Program-made: the position numbers and the translations under genes
Assembly: GCF_050433385.1 (NCBI RefSeq)
Contig: NZ_JBNPXI010000005.1
Span: 124,001 to 188,000, forward strand
Source: Brassicibacter mesophilus
GTDB lineage: Bacteria; Bacillota; Clostridia; Tissierellales; Proteiniboraceae
Direction: 5' to 3'
DNA length: 64,000 nt
The notes under the pieces: generated by a model
Seen by the model: only the letters and a program-made list of their open reading frames with translations
Databases searched by the model: none
What the model was told of the DNA's origin: nothing
Part shown: positions 8,466-17,173 of the stretch, piece after piece
Position numbering within the stretch: the stretch's first letter is position 1
Layout: every line of letters starts with the position of its first letter

Positions 8466-9256
8466 TGGTTAATACTGTTTCTTTATTTGAAGATAAAAAA
8501 GCTATAATTGGCATGGTGCATTTGTTGCCACTTCCAGGAACCCCTGGGTTTGATGGAAATATGGACAAAGTGTATCAACAAGCTTTAGCAGATGCAAAAG
8601 CACTTGAAGAAGGTGGAGTTACAGCTCTTATGGTTGAGAATGCTGGGGATGCTCCATATGGAAGAACTTTAGACTTAGCTCAATCAACTGCATTAGCAGC
8701 AATAGCTGCAGTTGTTAAGCTGAACACAAACCTTCCTGTAGGAATAGATGCAGCATTTTGTGACTATCAAAGTGCTCTAGCTTGCGCAAAGGCATCAGGA
8801 GCAGATTTTATAAGATTAGCTGTATTTGTTGATACAGTTGAGTTCTTTGGTGGAATAATGGAGCCGTGTGCAAGAGATGCAATGTACTATAGAAAGCAGA
8901 TACAGGCAGAAAAAGTTAAGATATTTGCAGATGTTCAAGTAAAGCACTCTCATATGTTAATACCTAATATTCCTATAGAGGAATCAGCTAAGGTAGCAGT
9001 AAGCTGTGGTGCTGATGCAATAATTGTAACTGGAACTCATACTGGTGGGGAAACACCTATCGAAGCTGTACAAAGAGTAAAAAAAGCAGTTAGAGTTCCA
9101 GTAATAGTAGGAAGTGGAATAAAAACTTCAAACATTAAAGAGCAAATGGGGATTGCTGATGGAGCTATTGTTGGTTCAAGCTTGAAAATAGATGGTGTGG
9201 TATCTAACCCAGTAGATAAAAACAAAGTAATAGAACTTATGGGAGAGTTAAAATAA
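8465..9256 (+). CDS. BtpA/SgcQ-family TIM-barrel protein
   Basis: This 263-residue protein belongs to the BtpA/SgcQ family: GMVHLLPLPGTP near the N-terminus, ENAGDAPYG, and a C-terminal phosphate-binding-like loop GSGIKTSN followed by IVGSSLK. BtpA was first linked to photosystem I assembly, which is irrelevant in this organism. The operon versions (for example SgcQ) accompany sugar-phosphate genes, and a barrel enzyme acting on a phosphorylated sugar is the sensible inference. The start codon overlaps the phosphorylase stop by one base. Confidence 0.8.
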   Translation: MVNTVSLFEDKKAIIGMVHLLPLPGTPGFDGNMDKVYQQALADAKALEEGGVTALMVENAGDAPYGRTLDLAQSTALAAIAAVVKLNTNLPVGIDAAFCDYQSALACAKASGADFIRLAVFVDTVEFFGGIMEPCARDAMYYRKQIQAEKVKIFADVQVKHSHMLIPNIPIEESAKVAVSCGADAIIVTGTHTGGETPIEAVQRVKKAVRVPVIVGSGIKTSNIKEQMGIADGAIVGSSLKIDGVVSNPVDKNKVIELMGELK

Positions 9257-9270
9257 AGGAGTTGGTTTAA

Positions 9271-10419
9271 ATGATGAGACCTATGAAATTAGCAGGAGAG
9301 GCTTTAGTATTTGGACAAGGCGCTCTTGATTATTTAAAGACATTAAAGGGAAAAAGGGCTTCGATTGTTATTAGTGGCGGAAGTGTTATAAGAAATGGAT
9401 ATTTAAAGGTAATAGAAGACAATCTTAAGGAAGCAGGTATAGAAACTCAAGTTATCAGTGGTGTAGAGCCAGATCCAACATTTGATACTGTACTAAGAGG
9501 AGCAAAGAAAATGTTAGAGTTTGAGCCTGACTGGATTATCGGTCTTGGTGGAGGTTCTGCAATGGATGCTGCAAAAGCTATGTGGGTATTTTATGAGCAT
9601 CCTGAATTAAAGAACATTCAAGATATTATGAGTCCAAACAAGGTTCCAGCTCTAAGAAACAAAGCGAAAATGATATGTATCCCTACAACTAGTGGTACTG
9701 CTAGTGAAGTAAGTCGTTCAGTAGTTATCTCTGACGCTAATTCACACATGAAGTATGGTATAGGAGATATGGAGATGATGCCTGACGTAGCATTGTTAGA
9801 GCCTGGAATAACAGCTTCAATGCCTAAGAAAATAACAGCAGAAACAGGTATGGATGCTTTAACTCATGCAGTAGAGGCTTACACTTCTACAAGAGGGAAC
9901 ATGTTAGCGGATACTTTAGCTGAGAGAGCTATTTTAGATATATTTGAATATCTTCCTAAAGCATATAATGAAGGAGACAATCTTGAATATAGAGAAGCGA
10001 TGCTTAATGCATCTATGGTAGCTGGACTTGCATTTACTAACGTATCATTAGGTATAGTTCACAGCATGGCGCATACTGTTGGCGGGTTCTTTGGAGTACC
10101 GCATGGACTTGCAGATGCAGTTATTCTTCCTTATATAGTAGAGTACAATATGCAGGATGAAAAGGCAAAAGCACGCTATGAATATCTAGCTAATAAATTG
10201 GGTGTAGATTCTTTAGCAGATGCTATTGCAGACTTAAATGCAGCTCTTAATGTACCTAAAACATTAAAGGAAATCATAGATAATGACCAAGAATATGAAG
10301 AAAAGCTTATGGAAATGGCTGAAACAGCAAAGAAAGATGGATGTACAAAAACTAATCCAGTAATACCAGAGGTAGAAGGATTTGCAGAACTATTAAAAAC
10401 AGTATATTACGGAAAGTAG
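9271..10419 (+). CDS. Iron-containing alcohol dehydrogenase
   Basis: This 382-residue group III (iron-type) dehydrogenase has the NAD-binding GGGSAMDAAKA (93-103) and the four metal ligands D195, H199, H264 and H278, plus the conserved H268 (HSMAH). It is full length for the family. Within the operon it could reduce an aldehyde released from sugar cleavage or oxidise an alcohol of the substrate. AAGGAG precedes two consecutive ATGs; the first is used here, the second is equally possible. Confidence 0.9.
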   Translation: MMRPMKLAGEALVFGQGALDYLKTLKGKRASIVISGGSVIRNGYLKVIEDNLKEAGIETQVISGVEPDPTFDTVLRGAKKMLEFEPDWIIGLGGGSAMDAAKAMWVFYEHPELKNIQDIMSPNKVPALRNKAKMICIPTTSGTASEVSRSVVISDANSHMKYGIGDMEMMPDVALLEPGITASMPKKITAETGMDALTHAVEAYTSTRGNMLADTLAERAILDIFEYLPKAYNEGDNLEYREAMLNASMVAGLAFTNVSLGIVHSMAHTVGGFFGVPHGLADAVILPYIVEYNMQDEKAKARYEYLANKLGVDSLADAIADLNAALNVPKTLKEIIDNDQEYEEKLMEMAETAKKDGCTKTNPVIPEVEGFAELLKTVYYGK

Positions 10420-10427
10420 GTGCTAAA

Positions 10428-11150
10428 ATGTCAACAAAATTAATATGTTATTTATCTTTTGGATATCCATCTATTGAAGAAAGTATAAAGATGGTTGATG
10501 AATATGTAGAAGCTGGGTGTGATATGGTAGAGGCAGATTTTCCAACTGATAATGCCTTTTTAGATAGTGAGTTCATAGGTGGAAGAATGAAGGCTGCTTT
10601 AGATAACTGTAGTGACTATGACAAATATCTTGAAGGTATTGAAAAGATAAGAGAAAAGCATCCTGAGCTTCCTATAATAGTATTATCATATGAACACACA
10701 TTAAAAAAAATAGGGATAGATAAGTTCGTTGAGTATTGTAAGAAAAATAATACATTAGATATGATATTAGTTGGTCTTGAAGGAGAAGAAACAAAAGAGG
10801 AGCTAATAAGAAGAGGAATGAGAGTCTCATGCTATGTTCAGTTCCATCTTCCAGAAGAAGAGGTTGAAAGCGCTCTTAATTCAAATGGCTTCGTATACAT
10901 GCAGTCTAAAGCAGATGGAAAAATAAAAGAAGGCTATGAAACACTTAAGGATTGTATAGACTATTTAAGAGAAAAAGGAATCAACAATCCAATATATTGT
11001 GGAGTAGGGGTTTCAACTCCAGAAGATATCGAACGAGTTAGAGATGCAGGTGGAGATGCAGCGTTTGTAGGAAGTGCAATCCTTAAGAAACAAGACAATC
11101 CTGAAGAAATGAAGAGCTTTATAAGAGAGCTTAAAGCTGCTACAAAATAA
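10428..11150 (+). CDS. TrpA-like TIM-barrel protein with conserved catalytic acids
   Basis: This 240-residue protein is related to the tryptophan synthase alpha subunit. VEADFPTDNAFLD aligns with the ELGxPFSDPLAD segment of TrpA, placing E35 and D46 at the catalytic Glu49 and Asp60 positions with the same 11-residue spacing. The C-terminal phosphate-binding stretch GVGVSTPEDIERVRDAG...VGSAI is also kept. The mobile SRxGxTG loop is replaced by SKADGKIKEG and the N-terminus is about 15 residues shorter. No trpB is nearby. It may perform a retro-aldol cleavage on a phosphorylated sugar-like substrate; this is inference. It is the last gene of the operon. Confidence 0.75.
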   Translation: MSTKLICYLSFGYPSIEESIKMVDEYVEAGCDMVEADFPTDNAFLDSEFIGGRMKAALDNCSDYDKYLEGIEKIREKHPELPIIVLSYEHTLKKIGIDKFVEYCKKNNTLDMILVGLEGEETKEELIRRGMRVSCYVQFHLPEEEVESALNSNGFVYMQSKADGKIKEGYETLKDCIDYLREKGINNPIYCGVGVSTPEDIERVRDAGGDAAFVGSAILKKQDNPEEMKSFIRELKAATK

Positions 11151-11181
11151 CGCTAGCATAATAAGTAAAGGCACAGTGATT

Positions 11182-11214
11182 AAAATCACCTATCAATCTA
11201 TGATAGGTGATTTT
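11182..11214. terminator. Bidirectional terminator at the end of the nucleoside operon
   Basis: A perfect 14-bp stem (11182-11195 with 11201-11214) with A and T ends closes an ATCTA loop between two converging genes. It should stop the operon on the plus strand and the carboxypeptidase gene on the minus strand. Confidence 0.85.
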
Positions 11215-11227
11215 AGATGTTTTCTAG

Positions 11228-12088
11228 CTATTTACTGTTTGAATCAGTAAAATACTCTTCAAAAGTTATATTGTTTTCCATTATTATCTTTGCTGCTTCT
11301 TTACCAACATACCTTATATGCCAAGGTTCATAGCTGTAGCCTGTGATATCAATTTTATCTTTTGGATAGCGAACTATAAAACCAAATCTATGTGCATTTT
11401 CTTTTAGCCACATACCTTCAGGAGTTTGTCCAAATCGTTCTGTTAATTGATAATTAACGCTTGAACAAGATACGTCCATTGCTAATCCAGTTTGATGTTC
11501 GCTTTGACCAGGTACAGCACTTGTTTTATTTGCAGTTTCACGGCCATATTTTTCAGCTTTATTCTCAAATATCTGTGATTGTCTTTGATAAGAACGGTAA
11601 CCAGATACTGCATAAAGATTTATTTCGTGTTTTTTTGCATCATTAAATAATTCTTCTAATGATTTTGCTGCGTCTTTGCTCATATATTTTTTTTGAAGGT
11701 TTTCTTTAAAAGAAAATTCAACATCTGGAACAACTAGATCCTTTGGTTCGTAATCTGATGGTAGGTTTCTGCTTTTATTAACTAAAACTAATATATCGTC
11801 TGTGTTTTTTATTATTATATTATTGTATTTATCTTTATAAGCAGTTTCTTCCAGAGAGGGAAAGGTACTATTCTCGCTATTATCAACAACTTCTGTTTTA
11901 TCATGAGTGCTAATATCATTCACATTAGTTTTGTTTGATGGTAGCTTATCTTCTGCAACAACAGTTTTTTTGTGTAATACACTATATATTCTTAAAGAAG
12001 AAGCTATCAATATGATAGATATAACTAAAATGAAACAGTTTCTACTTGCTCTTTTCTTTGTTACTTTTCTTCTATTAGTTCTTTGCAT
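11228..12088 (-). CDS. VanY-type D-alanyl-D-alanine carboxypeptidase (M15B)
   Basis: This 286-residue protein has a basic N-terminus and one membrane anchor (about 18-36), a Ser/Thr/Asn-rich linker, then a peptidase M15 domain. The zinc motifs SEHQTGLAMDV (SxHxxGxAxD) and EPWHIRYVG are intact, as is the SGYRSY segment. It should act outside the membrane, trimming the terminal D-Ala of peptidoglycan stem peptides. The start has GGAGG eight bases upstream. No VanRS or resistance-type ligase is adjacent, so this is more likely normal wall metabolism than glycopeptide resistance. Confidence 0.88.
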   Translation of the reverse strand: MQRTNRRKVTKKRASRNCFILVISIILIASSLRIYSVLHKKTVVAEDKLPSNKTNVNDISTHDKTEVVDNSENSTFPSLEETAYKDKYNNIIIKNTDDILVLVNKSRNLPSDYEPKDLVVPDVEFSFKENLQKKYMSKDAAKSLEELFNDAKKHEINLYAVSGYRSYQRQSQIFENKAEKYGRETANKTSAVPGQSEHQTGLAMDVSCSSVNYQLTERFGQTPEGMWLKENAHRFGFIVRYPKDKIDITGYSYEPWHIRYVGKEAAKIIMENNITFEEYFTDSNSK

Positions 12089-12416
12089 TGGGATTCCTCC
12101 GTTCTAATCGGCATAAAGGCAAAGTTTGGCTTATAGTAATGATTTTTAATCACTAATATAAATTATAACACTAAAAGACAAATTACGACATAATTCGACT
12201 AAAATGTAATCTATTTTTAATCATTAGTATGTAAAAGAAAGATTTAAAAAAGTAGATGAAAAAGTGATAATATATAGATGTGTAATAATAAGTTGGTAGG
12301 GTAAAAAAATAAAGTGTAAATAAGCTTAGTGTTTGTCTACTATCTTACTTATGATGGTTATATATAATAAACATTGTATATAGTTGAAAATTAATTTTGA
12401 TTGGAGAGATTAGAAA
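12089..12416. other. Divergent intergenic region (vanY-like / yfcE)
   Basis: This 328-base A/T-rich stretch has no open frame I can support. It contains an imperfect direct repeat of TTTTTAATCAYTARTAT at about 12143 and 12214, and TATAAT-like boxes on both strands (minus strand near 12165, plus strand at 12363), but no -35 at good spacing. It presumably holds the two divergent promoters. Confidence 0.4.
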
Positions 12417-12959
12417 ATGAAACTATTTTTTATGTCTGATATTCATGGTTCATCATATTACTTAAGGAAAGCAATAGAAGCATATGAAAGGGAAAAATGC
12501 GACTATATTATTATACTAGGTGATGCACTATATCATGGGCCAAGGAATTCTCTTCCAAAAGAGTATGACCCTAAGGCTGTAGCTGAAGTGCTTAATAGCT
12601 ATAAGAACAAAATAATAGCTGTAAGAGGCAACTGTGATAGTGAAGTAGATCAGATGCTGATATCGTACCCAATGATGTCAGATTACTCTGTTATACTTTA
12701 TAACAACAGAAGATTATTTTTAACTCATGGACATATTTATAATAAAAATAATCTATTAAATATTGATAAAAATGATGTGTTGATACATGGACACACACAT
12801 ATACCATTAGCTGAAAAAGAAGATGGGAAAATAATATTAAATCCTGGATCAATATCGCTTCCTAAAAATAATAACCCAAACTCATATGCAATACTTGAAA
12901 ACGATATATTTACTGTAAAAGATTTAGATGGAGATTCATTTATTTCAACTGAACTTTAG
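12417..12959 (+). CDS. yfcE: YfcE-type metallophosphodiesterase
   Basis: This 180-residue calcineurin-like phosphoesterase closely resembles E. coli YfcE along its whole length. It has SDIHGS, LGDALYHGPRNSLP, VRGNCDSEVDQML, LTHGH, HGHTHIP and NPGSISLPK, which supply the Asp/His/Asn ligands of the two-metal site. Such enzymes hydrolyse phosphodiesters; the physiological substrate is not established. GGAGAG precedes the ATG. The next gene follows after 52 bases on the same strand and may share the transcript. Confidence 0.9.
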   Translation: MKLFFMSDIHGSSYYLRKAIEAYEREKCDYIIILGDALYHGPRNSLPKEYDPKAVAEVLNSYKNKIIAVRGNCDSEVDQMLISYPMMSDYSVILYNNRRLFLTHGHIYNKNNLLNIDKNDVLIHGHTHIPLAEKEDGKIILNPGSISLPKNNNPNSYAILENDIFTVKDLDGDSFISTEL

Positions 12960-13011
12960 AAAATTAGCTAGACAGAAATTATGATACGTCACTTAAAGGA
13001 GAAATAACAGA

Positions 13012-14913
13012 ATGAAAGAATTAAAGCCCTTAGAGAGAAGGAGCCCAATGGAGCTTCTGAAAATTTTTCTTGTGATATACGTGTGCTTTGTAGCTATTAT
13101 TTTACTGGTATTCAAGATTATGAACAAGATGTATATTGATAAAACAGCTATTAACATAGTACAAATAAATAATATTTATTTGCTTATTTGTACACTTCTT
13201 ATATTTACATTGTCTTTTTCCGTGTACGTAAGGAAAAAAGACATGCATAAGCTTAAACTTGCAGGAGTTATATTCCAAAATGCCAAAGAAGCAATAATAA
13301 TCACTGATAAGGATTCAAAAATTATTTATGCTAATAAATCCTTCGAAGAAGTAACTGGGTATAAAGCACATGAAGCAATTAATAAAACCCCTGGAAGCTT
13401 TAAATCAGGTATTCATGATAAAACTTTTTATGAGAACATGTGGAATTCGATAAAAACTCTTGGGAGATGGCAAGGTGAAGTGTGGGATAAAAGGAAAAAT
13501 GGAGAAATATATCCTAAATTTCTTACTATAACTGCACTTGGTTACGAAAAAGGCGAAGAAGTAAAATACATTGGAGTATTTCAAGATATTACGGATATAA
13601 AGAAAAAAGATGAGTATATTGATAAGCTTAAAAACTATGATATGTTAACTGGACTTCCAAATCAAAAATCTTTGCACAAGATGGTTAAAAAACATATTTC
13701 ACTTAATGACGGTGTAAAGAATGCTACTTTTTTAATATCTATTATTATTTCAAATTACAGCAGTATCAGCACAAGCTTTGGGTATGGGGCTGGAGAAGCT
13801 ATTATATTAGAAATTGTTAAGAGAATTGAAAATATTTTAGATGGCGGTTGTACCCTTTTCAAACTATCAAAAGAAGAGTTAATGATATTATGCACAGAGT
13901 TTGATAGTGAAGAAAGAATACATAATTTTTTAAATATCCTTACTGATATTCTTAAAGGAAGCTATGTATATGAAGGCGAAAATATATTTATAAAAGGTGC
14001 TATTGGAGTTTCAATACTGTCAAGTGATTCCGAAATGCAAGATAGAATTATTGAAAATACCAATATGGCAAGAGATTATGCTGCTAAACAAGATAACTTT
14101 AAATATCAATTTTATAGTGAAGAATTAAGAAAAAAATATATCTATGAAATGAAGCTAGAAAACGATCTAAGAGAAGCTATAGAGAAGAATGAGATAAAGA
14201 TAAACTATCAGCCTCAGATAGATGTAGATACAGGAAGAATTATTGGTGCAGAAGCTTTGATTAGATGGATAAATGAGGAGCTAGGTTTCATATCTCCAGA
14301 TAAGTTTATACCTATTGCAGAAAAGACAGGACTCATTATTTCCATAGGGAAATGGGTGTTAGAAGAGGTTTGTAAGCAAAATAAGCTATGGCAGCAAAAT
14401 GGATTACCTAAGATTCCTATTGCAGTAAACTTATCACCAAGTCAGTTTAAAAACCATGATATAATAAATGATGTTAAGCAAGCATTGGATTTAAGTGGGC
14501 TTGAAGGAAGATATCTGAGTTTAGAGATTACAGAAGGAATAGTGGTTGAAAATACAGAAGATATAAGTAATAAACTAAATGAACTGAAAAACATGGATAT
14601 AACCATAGCCATAGATGATTTCGGTACAGGATATTCTTCATTAGGATATTTACGAAGGCTTAAATTTGATAAAATTAAAATTGATAGGGAATTTATAAAG
14701 GATTACCCTGATAGCGATAATGGAGCAATTGCAAGGATAATAGTTAACTTGTCCCATGAGCTTGAGATTGAAGTTATAGCAGAGGGTGTTGAAACAGAAG
14801 AACAAATTGATTTTATAAAAAAAATAAATTGTGAACAGGTACAAGGATATTATTATAGTCCTCCTCTTTCACCAGACAGGTTTGAAAATTTTATAAAAGA
14901 TATGATTATATAG
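13012..14913 (+). CDS. Membrane PAS-GGDEF-EAL cyclic-di-GMP protein
   Basis: This 633-residue signalling protein has two N-terminal membrane segments (about 15-38 and 54-72), a PAS domain (about 84-197), a GGDEF-like domain (about 205-365) and an EAL domain (about 375-632). The GGDEF motif is replaced by SKEEL (286-290), so cyclase activity is unlikely. The EAL domain keeps EALIRW, NLSPSQF, LEITEG, DDFGTGYSS and AEGVE, so it should be an active cyclic-di-GMP phosphodiesterase with the degenerate domain as a regulatory module. The PAS domain probably receives the input. The spaced AAAGGAG supports the start. Confidence 0.9.
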   Translation: MKELKPLERRSPMELLKIFLVIYVCFVAIILLVFKIMNKMYIDKTAINIVQINNIYLLICTLLIFTLSFSVYVRKKDMHKLKLAGVIFQNAKEAIIITDKDSKIIYANKSFEEVTGYKAHEAINKTPGSFKSGIHDKTFYENMWNSIKTLGRWQGEVWDKRKNGEIYPKFLTITALGYEKGEEVKYIGVFQDITDIKKKDEYIDKLKNYDMLTGLPNQKSLHKMVKKHISLNDGVKNATFLISIIISNYSSISTSFGYGAGEAIILEIVKRIENILDGGCTLFKLSKEELMILCTEFDSEERIHNFLNILTDILKGSYVYEGENIFIKGAIGVSILSSDSEMQDRIIENTNMARDYAAKQDNFKYQFYSEELRKKYIYEMKLENDLREAIEKNEIKINYQPQIDVDTGRIIGAEALIRWINEELGFISPDKFIPIAEKTGLIISIGKWVLEEVCKQNKLWQQNGLPKIPIAVNLSPSQFKNHDIINDVKQALDLSGLEGRYLSLEITEGIVVENTEDISNKLNELKNMDITIAIDDFGTGYSSLGYLRRLKFDKIKIDREFIKDYPDSDNGAIARIIVNLSHELEIEVIAEGVETEEQIDFIKKINCEQVQGYYYSPPLSPDRFENFIKDMII

Positions 14914-14917
14914 TACT

Positions 14918-14954
14918 AAATTACCTTATTTATATAAATAAGGTAATTTATTTT
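14918..14954 (+). terminator. Intrinsic terminator after the EAL gene
   Basis: A 15-bp perfect A/T-rich stem (14918-14932 with 14935-14949) with a TA loop is followed by ATTTT. The T tail overlaps the -35 box of the next promoter. Confidence 0.65.
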
Positions 14955-14981
14955 GACAAATGTTGTAGAAAGATATAAAAT
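14953..14981 (+). promoter_or_regulatory. Sigma-A promoter of the chemoreceptor gene
   Basis: TTGACA (14953-14958) and TAAAAT (14976-14981) are 17 bases apart, a near-consensus vegetative promoter 50 bases before the chemoreceptor start codon. Confidence 0.7.
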
Positions 14982-15031
14982 TATGTTGAAAAATGTTAAC
15001 TAATACACAATATACATAAAGGGGGAATATA

Positions 15032-17026
15032 ATGAAAAGCATTAAACTGAAGATTGTTACATATTTTTCTATTATTATTCTAGTTATATGTTCAGTTTTA
15101 GGTTACATATCATATGATAAGGCAGCCAAAGTTGTAACTAGTACTACTGAGTCAGATTTAGAAATCATAGCTAACCAAGTATCAAAAACAATCGAGGCCA
15201 GAATACGCGAGCAGTTGGGACAGTTAGAAGTATTAGCTTCAACGAAGAGAATTGGTGATCCGGAGAATACACCAGAAGACAAGCTGCTTGTTCTTAATGA
15301 TGAATTAAAGAGAAGTGGACATCTTATAATGGATTTAGTTGACTTAAACGGACATGCAGTTGCAACAAATGGGAAAACATATGAACTAAAGGATAGAGAA
15401 TATTTTCAAAAAGCTTTAAAAGGTGAAAGCTCTGTATCAGATCCTATAGTAAGCAAAGAAGACGGTTCTATTATAATTGCTTACTCAGTCCCAATAAAGC
15501 ATAACGGGAGAGTTACAGGGGCAATTATCGCTATAAGGGATGGTAGTGATCTTAGCAAGACAGTAAGTGATATTGTAATTGAAGAAACTGGAAATGCCTT
15601 TATCGTTAATAAAGAAGGAACATTAGTTGCACATCAAGATAAAAACTTAGTTCTTGAAAAATATAGTCTTCTTAATATTGACTCTGAAGACACTAATTAT
15701 AAAGGACTTTCTGAATTAGTTAATAAAATGATTAATGGTGAGACAAGTACGGGTGAATATTATAGAGAAGGTAATAAGCAGCTTATGGGGTTTGCACCTA
15801 TTAATGGTACAGACTGGTCATTAGGGGTAACTGTTCCTAAGCAAGAGATACTAGCAGAGCTATCGACATTAGCTTCAACCGCCTTAATGCTTTCTATTAT
15901 AATATTAGTTATAGCAATTACACTTGTGTTCTTAATTGGAAGCCAGATAGCCAAACCAATATCCTTGGCAACAGAACACACAAAACAAATTGCTTCGGGC
16001 GATTTTACAAAGGACATTCCAAAAGCGCTACTATCTAAAAAAGATGAAACAGGTCAGCTTGCAAAAGCAATTGATAGTTTAAATAGTAACTTTAGAGAGC
16101 TAATAGGAAATATTGCAGATAATTCAGATCAAGTTGCTGCATCCTCTGAAGAACTTAGCGCAACAGCTCAACAAATGGTTGCTGCATCTGAAGAAGTAGC
16201 TAAAACGATTGAGGAGATAGCAAGAGGTGCTAGTGATCAGGCTCAGGATACAGAAAGTGGGTCGTATAAGGTCAATGAATTAGGAAGCTTAATAGAAACC
16301 AATAATGAACATATGGATATACTAAATGAAGGAGCTAATCAAGTCATCAAGTTAGTTGATGAGGGCTTAGAAATTATAAATGAGCTTACTAGCAAAGCAG
16401 CGGATAGTGAAAAAGCAATAAAAGCTGTTTACAACGATATTACAAAAACAAACTTAAGTGCTGATAATATAGGCAAAGCAAGTGAAGTTATTGCATCAAT
16501 TTCTGAACAGACAAATTTATTAGCTCTAAATGCTGCAATTGAAGCAGCAAGAGCTGGAGAGCATGGTAGAGGATTTGCTGTTGTTGCTGAAGAAATTAGA
16601 AAGCTTGCCGAACAATCTACTACTTCAACTAAAGTAATAGATGAGGCAGTTAATGAATTACAGGCTAATTCAATTAATTCTGTGAAAACTATAGAGGAAG
16701 TTTTGGCATTTATGAAACAGCAAGTAGAAAGTGTAGATTATACTGAGAATAAATATAAGGAAATTCTTAATGCAGTCTATGAAGAAATGGACGCTGTTGA
16801 AAAGCTAAATGTTTCAAGTAAAGACATGGAAGCCAAAAAGATAGAGATACTAGACATTATACAAAACTTATCGGCAATAGCTGAAGAGAATGCAGCAAGT
16901 ACAGAAGAGGCGTCTGCTTCAACAGAAGAGCAAACTGCTTCAATGGAAGGCGTGGGAAATGCATGTGAAGCGTTAGCTCAAATAGCACAAGAGTTAAAAG
17001 ATTCAATCTCAGTATTTAAAATATAG
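15032..17026 (+). CDS. Methyl-accepting chemotaxis protein with double-Cache sensor
   Basis: This 664-residue transmembrane chemoreceptor has a first membrane segment at residues 7-27, an extracellular dCache-type sensor (about 35-275; YSVPIKHNGRVTGAIIAIRD is typical), a second membrane segment near 282-306, HAMP (about 308-360) and a signalling helix with the hairpin tip EQTNLLALNAAIEAARAGE. It signals through CheA/CheW, which are not encoded here. The ligand is unknown. GGGGGAA supports the ATG. The gene is monocistronic, with its own promoter and terminator. Confidence 0.92.
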   Translation: MKSIKLKIVTYFSIIILVICSVLGYISYDKAAKVVTSTTESDLEIIANQVSKTIEARIREQLGQLEVLASTKRIGDPENTPEDKLLVLNDELKRSGHLIMDLVDLNGHAVATNGKTYELKDREYFQKALKGESSVSDPIVSKEDGSIIIAYSVPIKHNGRVTGAIIAIRDGSDLSKTVSDIVIEETGNAFIVNKEGTLVAHQDKNLVLEKYSLLNIDSEDTNYKGLSELVNKMINGETSTGEYYREGNKQLMGFAPINGTDWSLGVTVPKQEILAELSTLASTALMLSIIILVIAITLVFLIGSQIAKPISLATEHTKQIASGDFTKDIPKALLSKKDETGQLAKAIDSLNSNFRELIGNIADNSDQVAASSEELSATAQQMVAASEEVAKTIEEIARGASDQAQDTESGSYKVNELGSLIETNNEHMDILNEGANQVIKLVDEGLEIINELTSKAADSEKAIKAVYNDITKTNLSADNIGKASEVIASISEQTNLLALNAAIEAARAGEHGRGFAVVAEEIRKLAEQSTTSTKVIDEAVNELQANSINSVKTIEEVLAFMKQQVESVDYTENKYKEILNAVYEEMDAVEKLNVSSKDMEAKKIEILDIIQNLSAIAEENAASTEEASASTEEQTASMEGVGNACEALAQIAQELKDSISVFKI

Positions 17027-17039
17027 TATAATAGTAATT

Positions 17040-17078
17040 AACCGGGGCATAGTTAATCTCCCCGGTTTCTTTATTTTT
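17040..17078 (+). terminator. Intrinsic terminator of the chemoreceptor gene
   Basis: AACCGGGG (17040-17047) pairs with CCCCGGTT (17060-17067) around a 12-base loop, followed by TCTTTATTTTTA. This is one of the most GC-rich stems in the window. Confidence 0.88.
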
Positions 17079-17097
17079 AGTGTATCAAATATTACCA

Positions 17098-17126
17098 TTG
17101 ACCGAAAATTGAATATTTAGTAAAAT
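17098..17126 (+). promoter_or_regulatory. Sigma-A promoter of the NhaC-type antiporter gene
   Basis: TTGACC (17098-17103) and TAAAAT (17121-17126) are 17 bases apart, 48 bases before the start codon. Confidence 0.65.
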
Positions 17127-17173
17127 AGCCTAAACTTAATAACCAACTCAACTAATTAGATGGAGGGCGAATA

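Noticed and set aside
10428..11150. Calling the last operon gene trpA.
   Set aside because: No trp genes are nearby, the SRxGxTG loop is altered and the N-terminus is short. A TrpA-like paralogue is the safer call.
11228..12088. Vancomycin-resistance VanY.
   Set aside because: Same family, but no VanRS or resistance ligase is adjacent; ordinary wall carboxypeptidases of this family are common.
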